Assembly: GCA_030065235.1 (NCBI GenBank)
Contig: JASJDC010000014.1
Location: 1 to 62,235 of the forward strand
Source: Alphaproteobacteria bacterium
GTDB taxonomy: Bacteria; Pseudomonadota; Alphaproteobacteria; UBA8366; Aestuariispiraceae
Reading direction: 5' to 3'
DNA length: 62,235 bases
The notes under the pieces were generated by a model. That model worked only from the letters and a program-made list of their open reading frames with translations, did no database searches and was not told where the DNA came from. Below, one piece after another: positions 1 through 14,466 of this stretch. The translations under genes were made by a program, and so were the position numbers. Position 1 is the stretch's first letter. Each line of letters begins with the position of its first letter.

Positions 1-2
1 CG

Positions 3-5078
<5,076 letters not shown>

Positions 5079-5214
5079 CCGCCTGCTCCCGACAGCGTCG
5101 CCCTGAAATCGCTGCAACGGCCTGACATTTGGTGTAGGAATTGCTTGAGACTTGGCGACGGCGGGCGGGTTCGCGCCCGACCGGCCCTTGGGTTGACAGT
5201 GTGGCGATGGCTTG

Positions 5215-8031
5215 ATGCGGAACACAGACGACCCCGAAAGCCCGCCGGAGCCGGCGCGCAGCGACGGAATGAGCAACGACGATCCGGCCGCGCCCGCCGG
5301 TGCGGAGAGCGGCGTTTTGGCGTCGGCGCCGGCTGAACGCCCGCGTGGCAAAGGCCTCGCCAAACTGTTCGGGGCCAAGAAGGCCGCCGCCGGCAAAGCG
5401 TCCAGTGGCAAGACCGCGCCGCTGAAATCCGCCACGTCAGCTCCGTCAATCCAGACCGATGGGACCCCGCCCGGGGCGGCGGCGGACGCGCCCGATCCCG
5501 GCTATGCGCCTGTCTCCGATATATCCGACCTTCCGACCGGGCCGGACCGCGCGGCGGTGGCCGAGAGTCTGGCGGCGACACTGGCCGAATTCGATGCGGA
5601 ATTGGCCCGTTCATCGACCTCGACTCAGACGCGCGCCGAGGCCGGTGACGGCTTGTTGTCGGGGGCGATCAATCCGGCGGCGAAATCCGACACGGATTTG
5701 CTCGATCCCGAAACCCTGCGCCTGATGGACGCGGAATTGCGGGCGGCATTCTATGACAGACGCAAAGCGGAGGATGTTCAAGACGCGCCTCCTGGTGACG
5801 CGCCGCCTGGTGACGCGGCGGCGGAGACCGAGAGCGCAGAGGCAGACCCCGCCGCGCCAATCCATGAGCGACGCGGCGCCGCGAGCGATTGGAATCTGCG
5901 CCCTTCGCGCGGCACTTCCGACGATCCGCTGCTGGGGTGTCTGACGGTCCTTTGCGCCCTGCTGGACCGGCCGATCACCGCCGACGCGCTGACCGCCGGC
6001 CTGCCGCTCGATCAGGGTCACCTGACGCCCGATCTGTTTGTCCGGGCGGCGTCCCGCGCCGGGATATCGGCGCGTCTGGTGACCCGGGCCCTGACCGACA
6101 TCTCGACCATCGCGCTGCCTTGCGTGATCCTGTTGCGGAACAGGCGCGCGGCGGTGCTGACGCAGATCAAGGACCGCCGGACCGCCGTGATCGTCCTGCC
6201 GGAAATGGGGGCGGGCGCGCGGGAGGTTCCGGTCGACGAGCTGGCCGCCGACTATGCCGGTCATGCGCTGTTTGCGCGGCCCGAGTTTCAGTTCGACGAT
6301 CGCGCCGAGGACGTTCAAATCAAGGACCCGAAAGGCTGGTTCTGGGGCGCCCTCACCGGGTCCTGGAAGCTCTATATCGAGGTCATGATCGCTGCGACTC
6401 TGATCAATCTGTTCGCGATCGCCGGGCCGCTCTTCACCATGAATGTCTATGACCGCGTGGTGCCGAACTTCGCGGAGGAGACGCTCTGGGTCCTCGCGGC
6501 CGGGGTCGTCATCGTCTATGGTTTTGACTTCGTCCTGAAATTGCTGCGCGCCTATCTGGTCGATATCGCCGGCAAGTCGGCGGACACGAAAATCGCGGCG
6601 CGGCTGTTCCAGCAGACCCTGGGCATGAAGATGGCGCATCGTCCACCGTCGGCCGGCGCCCTGGCCAACCAGTTGCGCGAGTTCGAGTCGATCCGCGAGT
6701 TCTTCACCTCTTCGACCCTGACGGCGCTGATCGACCTGCCCTTCATCTTCATGTTCATCGCGATCATCTACGTGATCGGCGGTCCTGTGGCGATCATCCC
6801 GGCCGCCGTGGTTTTCATCGTCATCCCGGTCGGCATGCTGATGCAGATCCCGATGAAGAAGCTGGTGCAGGAGACCTTCCGCGAGGCGCAGCAGAAACAC
6901 GCGATCCTGGTGGAGGCGATATCCGGGATTGAGACCATCAAGGCCACGGCCTCGGAAGGGCGGATGCAGCGCAATTGGGAGACCTTCGTCGGTCGGACGG
7001 CGAAATCGGCGATGAAGGCGGGACGCTGGTCGCAGATCGCGCTGAACTTCTCCGGCTGGTCGATGCAGATGGTCACGATCCTGGTGATTATCTATGGCGT
7101 CTATCTGATTCAGGCTGGACAGCTGACCGTCGGGGCGCTGATCGCCTGCACCATCCTCTCAGGTCGGGCGCTCGCCCCGCTCGGCCAGATCGCCGCAATC
7201 GCCACACGTTTCCATCAAGCGCGCAATTCGCTGACGGCGCTGGATCAGATGATGCAGACGCCGGTCGAACGGCCCGAAGGCCGCAGCTTCGTGCATCGCC
7301 AGAATTTCTCGGGCCATATCGAGTTCAAGAATGTCAGCTTTTCCTATCCGGAGGCGGAGACCAAAGCGCTGACCGATGTCAGCTTCACGATCCAGGCGGG
7401 CGACAGGGTCGGGATCATCGGCCGAATCGGCTCCGGCAAGAGCACGATCGAACGGCTGATCATGGGGCTCTACGACCCGACGGAAGGCGCGGTCTTGGCC
7501 GACGGCACCGACACGCGGCAGGTCGATCCGGCCGATTTGCGCCGCAGCATCGGCGTCGTACCGCAGGACGTCTATCTTTTCTTCGGCACGGTGAAAGAGA
7601 ATATCGCCCTGGGCGCACCCTACGCCGATGACGCGATGATCCTGCGCGCGGCGCGGATTTCCGGCGTCGATGAGTTCACCGCGCGGCATCCGCTGGGCCT
7701 CGACATGCCGGTCGGCGAGCGCGGCGCCTCGCTGTCCGGCGGTCAGCGCCAGGCGATTTCGATCGCCCGCGCGCTGTTGCTCGATCCGCCGATCCTGATC
7801 ATGGACGAGCCGACCAGCGCGATGGACAACACGACCGAGGGCCGTTTCAAACAACGCCTGCAATCGATCCTGCCGAACAAGACCTTGATCTTAGTGACTC
7901 ATCGCGGCTCGCTATTGAGCTTGGTCGACCGGCTTGTGGTGATGGATGGCGGGCGTATGGTCGCGGACGGACCGAAGGATGAGGTGATGGCGGCCCTGGC
8001 CTCCGGGCGCATTCAAACCGCCAAGACCTGA
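5215..8031 (+). CDS. Type I secretion ABC transporter, LapB-like permease/ATPase
   Basis: An inner-membrane exporter that would energise release of the RTX protein encoded just upstream. The N-terminal 220 residues are a Pro/Ala/Gly-rich linker containing a doubled PPGDA segment. A C39-like domain follows at about 226-355 (DPLLGCLTVLCALL) without a recognisable Cys/His catalytic pair, as in LapB-type exporters that do not process their substrate. Membrane segments run from about 371 to 690. The ATPase domain has Walker A GRIGSGKST (about 737), signature LSGGQ (about 840) and Walker B ILIMDEPTS (about 861). ATG 5215 follows a TTG at 5212; an internal ATG at 5268 is also possible, because the first residues are not conserved-looking. 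At about 938 residues it is longer than the usual 700-720 because of the linker. The adaptor gene begins 41 bases downstream. No TolC-type outer membrane gene is visible. Confidence 0.92.
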   Translation: MRNTDDPESPPEPARSDGMSNDDPAAPAGAESGVLASAPAERPRGKGLAKLFGAKKAAAGKASSGKTAPLKSATSAPSIQTDGTPPGAAADAPDPGYAPVSDISDLPTGPDRAAVAESLAATLAEFDAELARSSTSTQTRAEAGDGLLSGAINPAAKSDTDLLDPETLRLMDAELRAAFYDRRKAEDVQDAPPGDAPPGDAAAETESAEADPAAPIHERRGAASDWNLRPSRGTSDDPLLGCLTVLCALLDRPITADALTAGLPLDQGHLTPDLFVRAASRAGISARLVTRALTDISTIALPCVILLRNRRAAVLTQIKDRRTAVIVLPEMGAGAREVPVDELAADYAGHALFARPEFQFDDRAEDVQIKDPKGWFWGALTGSWKLYIEVMIAATLINLFAIAGPLFTMNVYDRVVPNFAEETLWVLAAGVVIVYGFDFVLKLLRAYLVDIAGKSADTKIAARLFQQTLGMKMAHRPPSAGALANQLREFESIREFFTSSTLTALIDLPFIFMFIAIIYVIGGPVAIIPAAVVFIVIPVGMLMQIPMKKLVQETFREAQQKHAILVEAISGIETIKATASEGRMQRNWETFVGRTAKSAMKAGRWSQIALNFSGWSMQMVTILVIIYGVYLIQAGQLTVGALIACTILSGRALAPLGQIAAIATRFHQARNSLTALDQMMQTPVERPEGRSFVHRQNFSGHIEFKNVSFSYPEAETKALTDVSFTIQAGDRVGIIGRIGSGKSTIERLIMGLYDPTEGAVLADGTDTRQVDPADLRRSIGVVPQDVYLFFGTVKENIALGAPYADDAMILRAARISGVDEFTARHPLGLDMPVGERGASLSGGQRQAISIARALLLDPPILIMDEPTSAMDNTTEGRFKQRLQSILPNKTLILVTHRGSLLSLVDRLVVMDGGRMVADGPKDEVMAALASGRIQTAKT

Positions 8032-8071
8032 CGTGGGACCGCCTAAGGGGCGGTCCGGATTGGGAGACGAT

Positions 8072-9391
8072 ATGGCCGGCGTTGGCGGCAGTTGGGACGA
8101 CGATATTCTCGATGATGAGGATCGGGTCGGCATGGCCGGCGCCAGCCGCGTCGCGCATATCCTGCTCGCCATGATCGTCCTGTTTTTCGCCGCCTTCCTG
8201 ACCTGGGCCTACAACGCCACGCTCGATGAGGTCACGCGCGGCGACGGTCGGATCATCCCGTCCAGCCAGACCCAGGTCGTTCAGCATCTGGAAGGCGGCA
8301 TTGTCTCTCAAATTCTGGTGCGCGAGGGTGAGATCGTCGAGCAGGGCCAGGCCTTGCTGCGCATCGAGAACCGCTCCGCCGAGGCGGAACTGACCGACAA
8401 GCGCCGGCAATATGTCGCCCGGCTTGCGACTGCGGCGCGGCTTCAGGCCGAGGCGACCGATACGGCCGAGATCGCCTTTCCGGCCCGTGTTCTCACTGAG
8501 GCCCCAGAACTGGCGCAGGCCGAGAATCAGCTGTTCCTGCGGCGCCAGGAGCAATTGGAGCAGCAGATCCAGATCTTGGACGACCAGCGGGTTCAGAAGA
8601 TCCAGGAACTGCAGGAGATGATCAGCAAGAAGGGGCAGATCGAGCGTCAATTGTCCCTGACCCAGCAGGAATATAACATTCTACGACCGCTGGTGGATAG
8701 CGGCGCCTCCTCTCAGATCGACCTGATCCGGGTCCAGCAGACGCTCGAGGAGTTGCGCGCTCAGATTGAAAGCACCGACCTGGCGGTGCCGCGCACACGG
8801 GCCGGCGTCAGCGAGGCGCGGCGGCGGGTTGAGGAGAAACGATCCTCTTTCCAGACCGAAGCCCAAGAAGAGCTGAACACGATCAATGTTGAGGCCTCGC
8901 GGCTCTTGGAGGATATCGCCGCAGGCGAGGAGCGGGCGGTGCGTACGGAAATCCGTTCGCCGGTGCGCGGCACGGTCAACAAGGTGTTGATCAACACGAT
9001 TGGCGGCGTCGTGCGGCCGGGCGACGATCTGGTGGAGATCGTGCCGCTGGAAGATGCGCTGGTGGTTGAAGCGCGAATCAAACCCTCGGACCGCGCGCAG
9101 CTCTTTCCGGGACAGCCGGCGGTGGTGAAGCTCTCGGCCTATGATTTCTCGATCCATGGCGGGCTGGACGCCGAACTGATCGATATCAGCGCCGATACGA
9201 TCACCGACGATCAGGGCGAGACCTTTTTCCGAATCCGGTTGCGCACCGATCGCAATCGGTTGGGCGAAGATCAACCGATCATTCCCGGGATGACGGCGAC
9301 GGTGGATATTCTTACCGGCGAGAAAACGGTGCTGCAGTATCTCCTGAAACCGATCCTGAGGGCTCAGCAGAACGCGCTGCGGGAGCGTTGA
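8072..9391 (+). CDS. Type I secretion periplasmic adaptor, HlyD/LapC family
   Basis: Membrane fusion protein linking the ABC exporter to an outer membrane channel. It has a short cytoplasmic N-terminus, one membrane segment (about residues 27-47), a lipoyl-like half (HLEGGIVSQILVREGEIVEQG, about 72-91, in which the GG-turn is typical of HlyD), a long Gln/Glu-rich coiled coil (about 120-270), the second lipoyl half (IRSPVRGTVNKV) and a beta-barrel end. ATG 8072 is preferred over GTG 8033 because GGGAG lies 6 bases before it and the extra residues look like leader. It belongs to one transcription unit with the exporter, and its stop overlaps the following amidase region. Confidence 0.92.
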   Translation: MAGVGGSWDDDILDDEDRVGMAGASRVAHILLAMIVLFFAAFLTWAYNATLDEVTRGDGRIIPSSQTQVVQHLEGGIVSQILVREGEIVEQGQALLRIENRSAEAELTDKRRQYVARLATAARLQAEATDTAEIAFPARVLTEAPELAQAENQLFLRRQEQLEQQIQILDDQRVQKIQELQEMISKKGQIERQLSLTQQEYNILRPLVDSGASSQIDLIRVQQTLEELRAQIESTDLAVPRTRAGVSEARRRVEEKRSSFQTEAQEELNTINVEASRLLEDIAAGEERAVRTEIRSPVRGTVNKVLINTIGGVVRPGDDLVEIVPLEDALVVEARIKPSDRAQLFPGQPAVVKLSAYDFSIHGGLDAELIDISADTITDDQGETFFRIRLRTDRNRLGEDQPIIPGMTATVDILTGEKTVLQYLLKPILRAQQNALRER

Positions 9392-9393
9392 TC

Positions 9394-10620
9394 GTGAGCC
9401 TGGGTGATCGCGACCGGTTGGGCGCTTTCGTTGATCATTGCGACATCCGGATCGCCGGCGCCGAGAGCGGGCCGTTGGCGGGACTGACATTCGCGGTCAA
9501 GGATCTGTTCCAGGTCGCCGGAACCAGGGCCGGCTGCGGCAATCCGGATTGGCTCGCCACGCACGCCGTCGATACGGAAAACGCCCCGGCGGTCGACGCC
9601 CTGCTGGCGGCGGGCGCGACCCTGATCGGCAAAACCCAGACCGATGAGCTGGCCTATTCGCTAAATGGCGAGAACCATTTTTATGGCGCGCCGCAGAATG
9701 TGAACGCGCCGGGCCGAATTCCCGGCGGGTCGAGCAGCGGCTCGGCTGCGGCGGCGGCCGGCGGGTTGTGCGACTTTGCGCTGGGCACCGACACCGGCGG
9801 CTCGGTCCGCGCGCCGGCCAGCTATTGCGGCCTATATGGATTGCGGCCGACCCATGACCGCATCCCTCTGGAAGGTTTGATGGGGCTGGCGCCGTCGATG
9901 GACACGATCGGATGGTTCGCGCGAGACCCGGCGACCCTGGCGCGCGTCGGACAAGTCTTGCTGCCCGACTGGCGCGCGCCGGGCGAGATCGAGACCATTC
10001 TGATCCCGACCGACGCTTGGGCGCTGGCGGATGCGGCCGCGGCGTTAACGCTGCGCCCCTTGGCCGACCAATTGCGCGCCATCGCCCCGGATTTGCGTGA
10101 GATCACCCTGGTTCCCGACGGGATTGAGACCTGGTTCAAGCCCTTTCGGATCGTCCAGGGCTGGGAGATCTGGCGTCAGCACAGAGATTGGATTGAGCGG
10201 GTGAAACCGCGCTTTGGCCCTGGGGTCGCCGACCGGTTCGCTTGGGTCCCGACCATCAGCGACGCCGAAAAGGAAGAGGCGGACGCCGTGCGCCAGCATG
10301 TGCGGCGCCTTGTCACGGAACGGCTGCCGCCAGGCGCCGTCATGGCGTTGCCGACCGTGCCGGGGATCGCGCCGCTGCGCGGTCAATCGGCCGAGGCGCA
10401 GGAAGGGTTTCGCTATCGGGCGCTGCAATTGACCGGAATCGCCAGCCTGGCCCAGGTTCCTCAGATCAACCTGCCGCTGGGACAAGTCGACGGATGCCCG
10501 GTCGGGCTATCGCTGATGGCGGGCCGCGGCGGCGACGAGAGTTTGCTGCGGCTGGCCGAGCGGATCGCCGGCCCGGCGCCCAACGGCGTGGCCGCGATGC
10601 GGATTGGGGAAGCCGATTAG
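9394..10620 (+). CDS. Amidase signature family protein
   Basis: Serine hydrolase of the GatA/AtzF/amidase superfamily, which cleaves amide bonds. The Ser-cisSer-Lys triad is visible: Lys36 in FAVKDLF, the GGSSSGS loop at 111-117, and the nucleophile Ser137 in [12 protein letters not shown]. At about 409 residues it is shorter than GatA, and no gatB or gatC is present, so it is more likely a catabolic amidase than the tRNA amidotransferase subunit. The substrate cannot be read from sequence. GTG 9394 is preferred over TTG 9388 because GGGAG (9381-9385) lies 8 bases upstream. The gene begins 2 bases after the adaptor stop and was probably co-transcribed with the secretion genes. It ends tail to tail with apt, with a small overlap. 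Confidence 0.88.
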   Translation: MSLGDRDRLGAFVDHCDIRIAGAESGPLAGLTFAVKDLFQVAGTRAGCGNPDWLATHAVDTENAPAVDALLAAGATLIGKTQTDELAYSLNGENHFYGAPQNVNAPGRIPGGSSSGSAAAAAGGLCDFALGTDTGGSVRAPASYCGLYGLRPTHDRIPLEGLMGLAPSMDTIGWFARDPATLARVGQVLLPDWRAPGEIETILIPTDAWALADAAAALTLRPLADQLRAIAPDLREITLVPDGIETWFKPFRIVQGWEIWRQHRDWIERVKPRFGPGVADRFAWVPTISDAEKEEADAVRQHVRRLVTERLPPGAVMALPTVPGIAPLRGQSAEAQEGFRYRALQLTGIASLAQVPQINLPLGQVDGCPVGLSLMAGRGGDESLLRLAERIAGPAPNGVAAMRIGEAD

Positions 10621-11135
10621 CCGCCTTCGTACTGGATCAGGCTGTGGAACGCCGTGTCGAGCCGCTCTCGCCCTTTCAGGCCGAGCAGTTCGATGATGCA
10701 GACGGCCCCGCGCACATCGGCGTCGAGGCGGCGGCAGAGATCGATGGTCGCCGCCATGGTCCCGCCTGTCGCCAGCAGATCGTCCAAGATCACGACGCGC
10801 TGGCCCGGTTGAACGCCATCCTGCTGGATCTCGATCTGATCAGACCCGTATTCAAGCTCATAGGTGTGCGACGTGACCTTGCCCGGCAGTTTTCCGGGCT
10901 TGCGCACCATCACGAAGCCCAATCCCAGCTCTAGGGCCAAAGGCGCGGCGGTCAGAAAGCCGCGGCTTTCGATCCCGACCAGCACATCGGGCTCCATCGC
11001 GTCGACCGCATCCGCCAACCGCCGGACGCAGGCGCGCCAGGCCCTGGGATGCGCCAACAGCGTGGAGATGTCGTAGAAAAGGATGCCCGGTTTTGGGAAA
11101 TCGGGAATGCTGCGAATGTGGTTCTTGAGATCCAT
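10617..11135 (-). CDS. apt: Adenine phosphoribosyltransferase
   Basis: Converts adenine and PRPP to AMP in purine salvage, in the cytoplasm. The 172-residue length is normal for Apt. It has the N-terminal [12 protein letters not shown] segment typical of Apt, the flexible catalytic loop region near residues 78-100 (VRKPGKLPG), and the PRPP-binding motif [13 protein letters not shown] at 114-126. The stop codon overlaps the stop of the convergent amidase gene. Upstream, 179 bases separate it from the divergent mla operon. I saw no purine operator in that gap. Confidence 0.95.
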   Translation of the reverse strand: MDLKNHIRSIPDFPKPGILFYDISTLLAHPRAWRACVRRLADAVDAMEPDVLVGIESRGFLTAAPLALELGLGFVMVRKPGKLPGKVTSHTYELEYGSDQIEIQQDGVQPGQRVVILDDLLATGGTMAATIDLCRRLDADVRGAVCIIELLGLKGRERLDTAFHSLIQYEGG

Positions 11136-11314
11136 GATCCGTCCGTCTGTCGGCGTTGCTGGGTTGCGTGTCGCCAGCGCTTTGACTCTGCAGGAAAAAA
11201 TCTAAATTCAAGGCAGGCGGCGCGCAGTGCGCGCGCCGGAAACGGTCGGACTGTACTGAGAGGGCCCCGGAAGGGCAACGACGCCGGTCGGGCGGCGCAC
11301 AGTGAGGGTGGATT

Positions 11315-12475
11315 TTGGCTGCGGTCATGGAACAGATCGAACGGGCGTCCGCCATCGTCGTCGTCGCGGAAGACGGACGGTTGGCCTTCCGGCTGTCCGG
11401 GGCCTGGACGGTCGAGACGGCCGAGGCGCGGCGCCGGGAGGTTCGGGCGCTCGCGACCGGCGACGCGCTGGGCGGTCGCGCCGACATTGAGATGGACCGG
11501 GTGACCGCCTTGGACACGGCGGGCGCCTGGATCATCCACACCCTCTGTCAGCGGCTGCGCGCGGTGGGCGCCGAGCCGCGCTATCAAAATGTCAGCCCTC
11601 GGTTCGCGCCGCTGATCGACCTGGTCGCCAACGCTCGGCCAGACGCATCGCAGGATATGCACTCGCACCCGACGACGATGATGCGCCTGTTCACGGCCAC
11701 CGGGAAAGGCTTCTTCGTCGCGCTCCACAAGGCCCAGGCGCTGACGCATTTTGTCGGCTTGGTGGCGGTAGCGTTCGCGCAGGCCTGGCGCGACCCGCGG
11801 CGCCTACGGCCGGTCAGTTTTGTCAATCAGTTGGAATATACCGGGCTGCGCGCCATCCCGATCATCGGATTGCTCTCCTTTCTGATTGGCGTGGTGCTGG
11901 CCTATCTGATGTCCGACCAGTTGCGCCAGTTTGGAGCCGAACTGTTCACGGTCAATCTGATCGGTTTGGCGATCATCCGCGAGGTCGGCGTGTTGATTAC
12001 CGCGATCATGATCGCCGGCCGGTCCGGATCCGCCTTCACGGCTGAAATCGGGGCCATGAAGGTGAATGAAGAACTGGACGCCATGCGCACCCTGGGGTTG
12101 AACCCGGTGAATGTACTCGTCGTGCCACGGGTCCTGGCGCTGATGATCACGCTGCCCTTTTTGGTTTTCGTATCGAACATAGCTGGAATCCTTGGCGGCG
12201 GCGTTATGGCGATCCTGATGCTTGACATCAGCACAGCGCAATTCGTGCAGCAGCTGAAATCCGCGATCGATCTTGAGGATTTCATGGTCGGTATGGTGAA
12301 GGCGCCCGTACACGCCTATATCATCGCCGTCGTTGGCTGTTACGAAGGGTTCCGGGTCGAGCGCAGCGCGGAAAGCGTCGGCAAGCAGACGACCGCCTCC
12401 GTCGTCGAGTCGATCTTTCTGGTGATCGTCGCGACCGCCCTGTTCGCCATTCTATTCTCGGCCTTGGGCCTATGA
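11315..12475 (+). CDS. mlaE: Lipid transport permease MlaE with N-terminal STAS (MlaB) domain
   Basis: Inner-membrane permease of the MCE/Mla ABC system that moves phospholipid between inner and outer membranes. Residues about 10-100 resemble a STAS domain (LDTAGAWIIHTLCQRL), the part supplied by separate MlaB in enterobacteria; the rest is a five- to six-segment MlaE permease with the coupling region GRSGSAFTAEIGAMKVNEE. At 386 residues it is about 125 longer than E. coli MlaE, which fits the fusion. TTG 11315 follows GAGGGTG closely, while ATG 11327 is the alternative start. It overlaps mlaF by four bases (ATGA), which indicates translational coupling. Confidence 0.93.
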   Translation: MAAVMEQIERASAIVVVAEDGRLAFRLSGAWTVETAEARRREVRALATGDALGGRADIEMDRVTALDTAGAWIIHTLCQRLRAVGAEPRYQNVSPRFAPLIDLVANARPDASQDMHSHPTTMMRLFTATGKGFFVALHKAQALTHFVGLVAVAFAQAWRDPRRLRPVSFVNQLEYTGLRAIPIIGLLSFLIGVVLAYLMSDQLRQFGAELFTVNLIGLAIIREVGVLITAIMIAGRSGSAFTAEIGAMKVNEELDAMRTLGLNPVNVLVVPRVLALMITLPFLVFVSNIAGILGGGVMAILMLDISTAQFVQQLKSAIDLEDFMVGMVKAPVHAYIIAVVGCYEGFRVERSAESVGKQTTASVVESIFLVIVATALFAILFSALGL

Positions 12476-13326
12476 GCATGGTCATGCAAGAAACCGCTTC
12501 CGTCGACGGGCGCGCGGATGCGGCGCCGTCGGTCATCCGCATCCGCGGCCTGCGCACGCAATTCGGGCCGCAGGTCATCCATGACGGTTTGGACCTCGAT
12601 GTCCAGCCGGGCGAGGTGATCGGCGTGGTCGGCGGTTCGGGGACCGGCAAGTCGGTGCTGCTGCGCACTATCATCGGCTTGCAGCAACCGGCGGCCGGAG
12701 AGATACGCCTGTTGGGTCAGGATATCCAGGGGCTTAGCGACACGGCGAAAGAGACGCTGCGCACCCGGACAGGCGTGCTTTTTCAGGATGGCGCGCTGTT
12801 CTCCTCCCTGACGGTGGCGGAGAATATCCAGGCCCCGATGCGAGAACATACTGACCTCTCGCAAGATACGATGGACGAACTGGCGGCGCTGAAAATCGCC
12901 ATGGTCGGGCTGCCCCCAAATTCCTGCGGCAAGTATCCTTCTGAGCTTTCGGGCGGCATGCGCAAGCGGGCGGGACTGGCGCGCGCCCTTTCTCTTGACC
13001 CGGAGATTGTGTTTCTCGACGAACCGACCGCCGGCTTGGACCCGATTGGCGCCGCCGCCTTCGACCAACTAATCCTATCACTGCAGAAAAGCTTGGGATT
13101 GACAGTATTTATGGTGACGCATGATCTGGACAGCCTGGCCGCGATTTGCGACCGAATCGCCGCCTTGATAGACAAACGCATCCGCATCGGAACCATGGCG
13201 GATCATATGAGCGACGATGACCCCTGGCTGACCGAGTATTTTCATGGACCGCGCGCCCGGGCGGCTCAGGCCGCCAAATCCCGCGCGACAGAGCTCGGTT
13301 TATCCAAACGGCCGGAAGGGATTTGA
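12472..13326 (+). CDS. mlaF: Lipid transport ABC ATPase MlaF
   Basis: ATP-hydrolysing subunit of the Mla complex on the cytoplasmic face. Walker A is GGSGTGKSV, the signature is LSGGMRKRAGLARAL (the GGM variant typical of MlaF/MCE ATPases) and Walker B is VFLDEPTAGLDP. The 284 residues include a C-terminal extension rich in Ala/Arg beyond the usual core. The start overlaps the mlaE stop, and mlaD starts 3 bases after its stop, so the four genes 11315-15176 form one operon. Confidence 0.94.
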   Translation: MSMVMQETASVDGRADAAPSVIRIRGLRTQFGPQVIHDGLDLDVQPGEVIGVVGGSGTGKSVLLRTIIGLQQPAAGEIRLLGQDIQGLSDTAKETLRTRTGVLFQDGALFSSLTVAENIQAPMREHTDLSQDTMDELAALKIAMVGLPPNSCGKYPSELSGGMRKRAGLARALSLDPEIVFLDEPTAGLDPIGAAAFDQLILSLQKSLGLTVFMVTHDLDSLAAICDRIAALIDKRIRIGTMADHMSDDDPWLTEYFHGPRARAAQAAKSRATELGLSKRPEGI

Positions 13327-13329
13327 GCG

Positions 13330-14466
13330 ATGGAGACGAACGCCAGTTATACGATTGTCGGCGCCTTCGTGCTGGCCTGCATCGTCGGGTTGGCCGGCGT
13401 GGTCGTCTGGCTCGCCGATATCGAAGTCGATGAAGAGCTCAGCTTCTATCATATTCTGTTCGACGGGTCGGTGACCGGCCTGCGCACCGGGAACCCGGTT
13501 CGCTATCGCGGCATTCCCGTTGGGGCGGTGACTGGGATGGAAATCAATCCGGACAACGTGGAACAAGTCCGCGTCACGATCGAAATCCCGACCTCGACCC
13601 CGATCAAGGAGGATGCGGTCGCCAGCCTGCGGTTCCAAGGCATCACCGGCGTCGCCTTCGTCCATATCGAAGGCGGCACCAACGAAGCGCCCGACCTGCG
13701 CGCGGGCGAGGACGAGCGATATCCGGTCATCGACTCCGCCCCCTCTCAGATCGATGAAATCCTGGAGCAGGCGCCGGAGCTTCTGGGCCGCTTCATCGGA
13801 CTGGTCGACCGGGCGAACGCGATGTTGAGCGACGCCAACCGGGCGAACATCAGCACAACGCTGGCCAATGTCGCGGAACTCACGAGCGCCCTGGCCGAGT
13901 CCTCGGATGATATCAAACGCCTGGTCGGCGAAGGCGGTGAAGCGCTGGCGCAGTTCCGCGAAACCGCGGGCGAAGCGGAGACGGTGATAGCGGCTTTCTC
14001 TGATCGCGCCGATTCCATCGCTGCGCTGATGGAGAAGACCCTGACCGACGCCAACGCGCTGGTCGTCGAGTCCGAACTGTTGGTCAACAGGGCCGGACCG
14101 GCGGTGGATCAGGCGACCGAGACCATGGTCGCCGTGGAAGGGCTTGTCGTGGAACTGCAGCCGCAAGTCGTTCCCCTGGCGGAAGGCGCACGCATATCGC
14201 TGGAGGAGTTTAATCAGATCGCAGGCGATTTGCGCTTCGCCGCCCGCAGCATCGGCGACGCCGCGAACGAAGCGGCCGCCCTGATCGACAGTAATCAGGA
14301 CTCTCTCTCCGAGTTCTCGAATACGGGGCTCTTCGAGTTCACCCAATTGATTGTCGAGACTCGGGAACTGGTGCAAGTCCTGACCCGTGTTTCGAGCGAC
14401 TTGGAGCGCGATCCTGCGAATTTCCTATTCGGCGACCAAACCCAAGGATTCGAGGCGGGACAATGA
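13330..14466 (+). CDS. mlaD: MCE-domain lipid-binding protein MlaD, long form
   Basis: Periplasmic, membrane-anchored MCE protein that forms a hexameric ring through which lipid passes. One membrane segment lies at about 10-28, then a single MCE domain at about 38-120 (GSVTGLRTGNPVRYRGIPVGAV). After that comes a long helical region (about 140-330) with heptad-like Leu/Ala spacing. The protein has 378 residues, about twice E. coli MlaD (183), so the coiled-coil tail probably extends into the periplasm, as in PqiB- or Mce-like tunnels. It overlaps the following lipoprotein gene by four bases. Confidence 0.92.
   Translation: METNASYTIVGAFVLACIVGLAGVVVWLADIEVDEELSFYHILFDGSVTGLRTGNPVRYRGIPVGAVTGMEINPDNVEQVRVTIEIPTSTPIKEDAVASLRFQGITGVAFVHIEGGTNEAPDLRAGEDERYPVIDSAPSQIDEILEQAPELLGRFIGLVDRANAMLSDANRANISTTLANVAELTSALAESSDDIKRLVGEGGEALAQFRETAGEAETVIAAFSDRADSIAALMEKTLTDANALVVESELLVNRAGPAVDQATETMVAVEGLVVELQPQVVPLAEGARISLEEFNQIAGDLRFAARSIGDAANEAAALIDSNQDSLSEFSNTGLFEFTQLIVETRELVQVLTRVSSDLERDPANFLFGDQTQGFEAGQ

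Noticed and set aside
5193-5198. TTGACA as a -35 box before the ABC exporter
   Set aside because: No -10 at a workable spacing, and the site is too close to the start codon.
11219-11235. GCGCGC-AGT-GCGCGC inverted repeat before the mla operon
   Set aside because: Only six base pairs in GC-rich DNA; likely chance.
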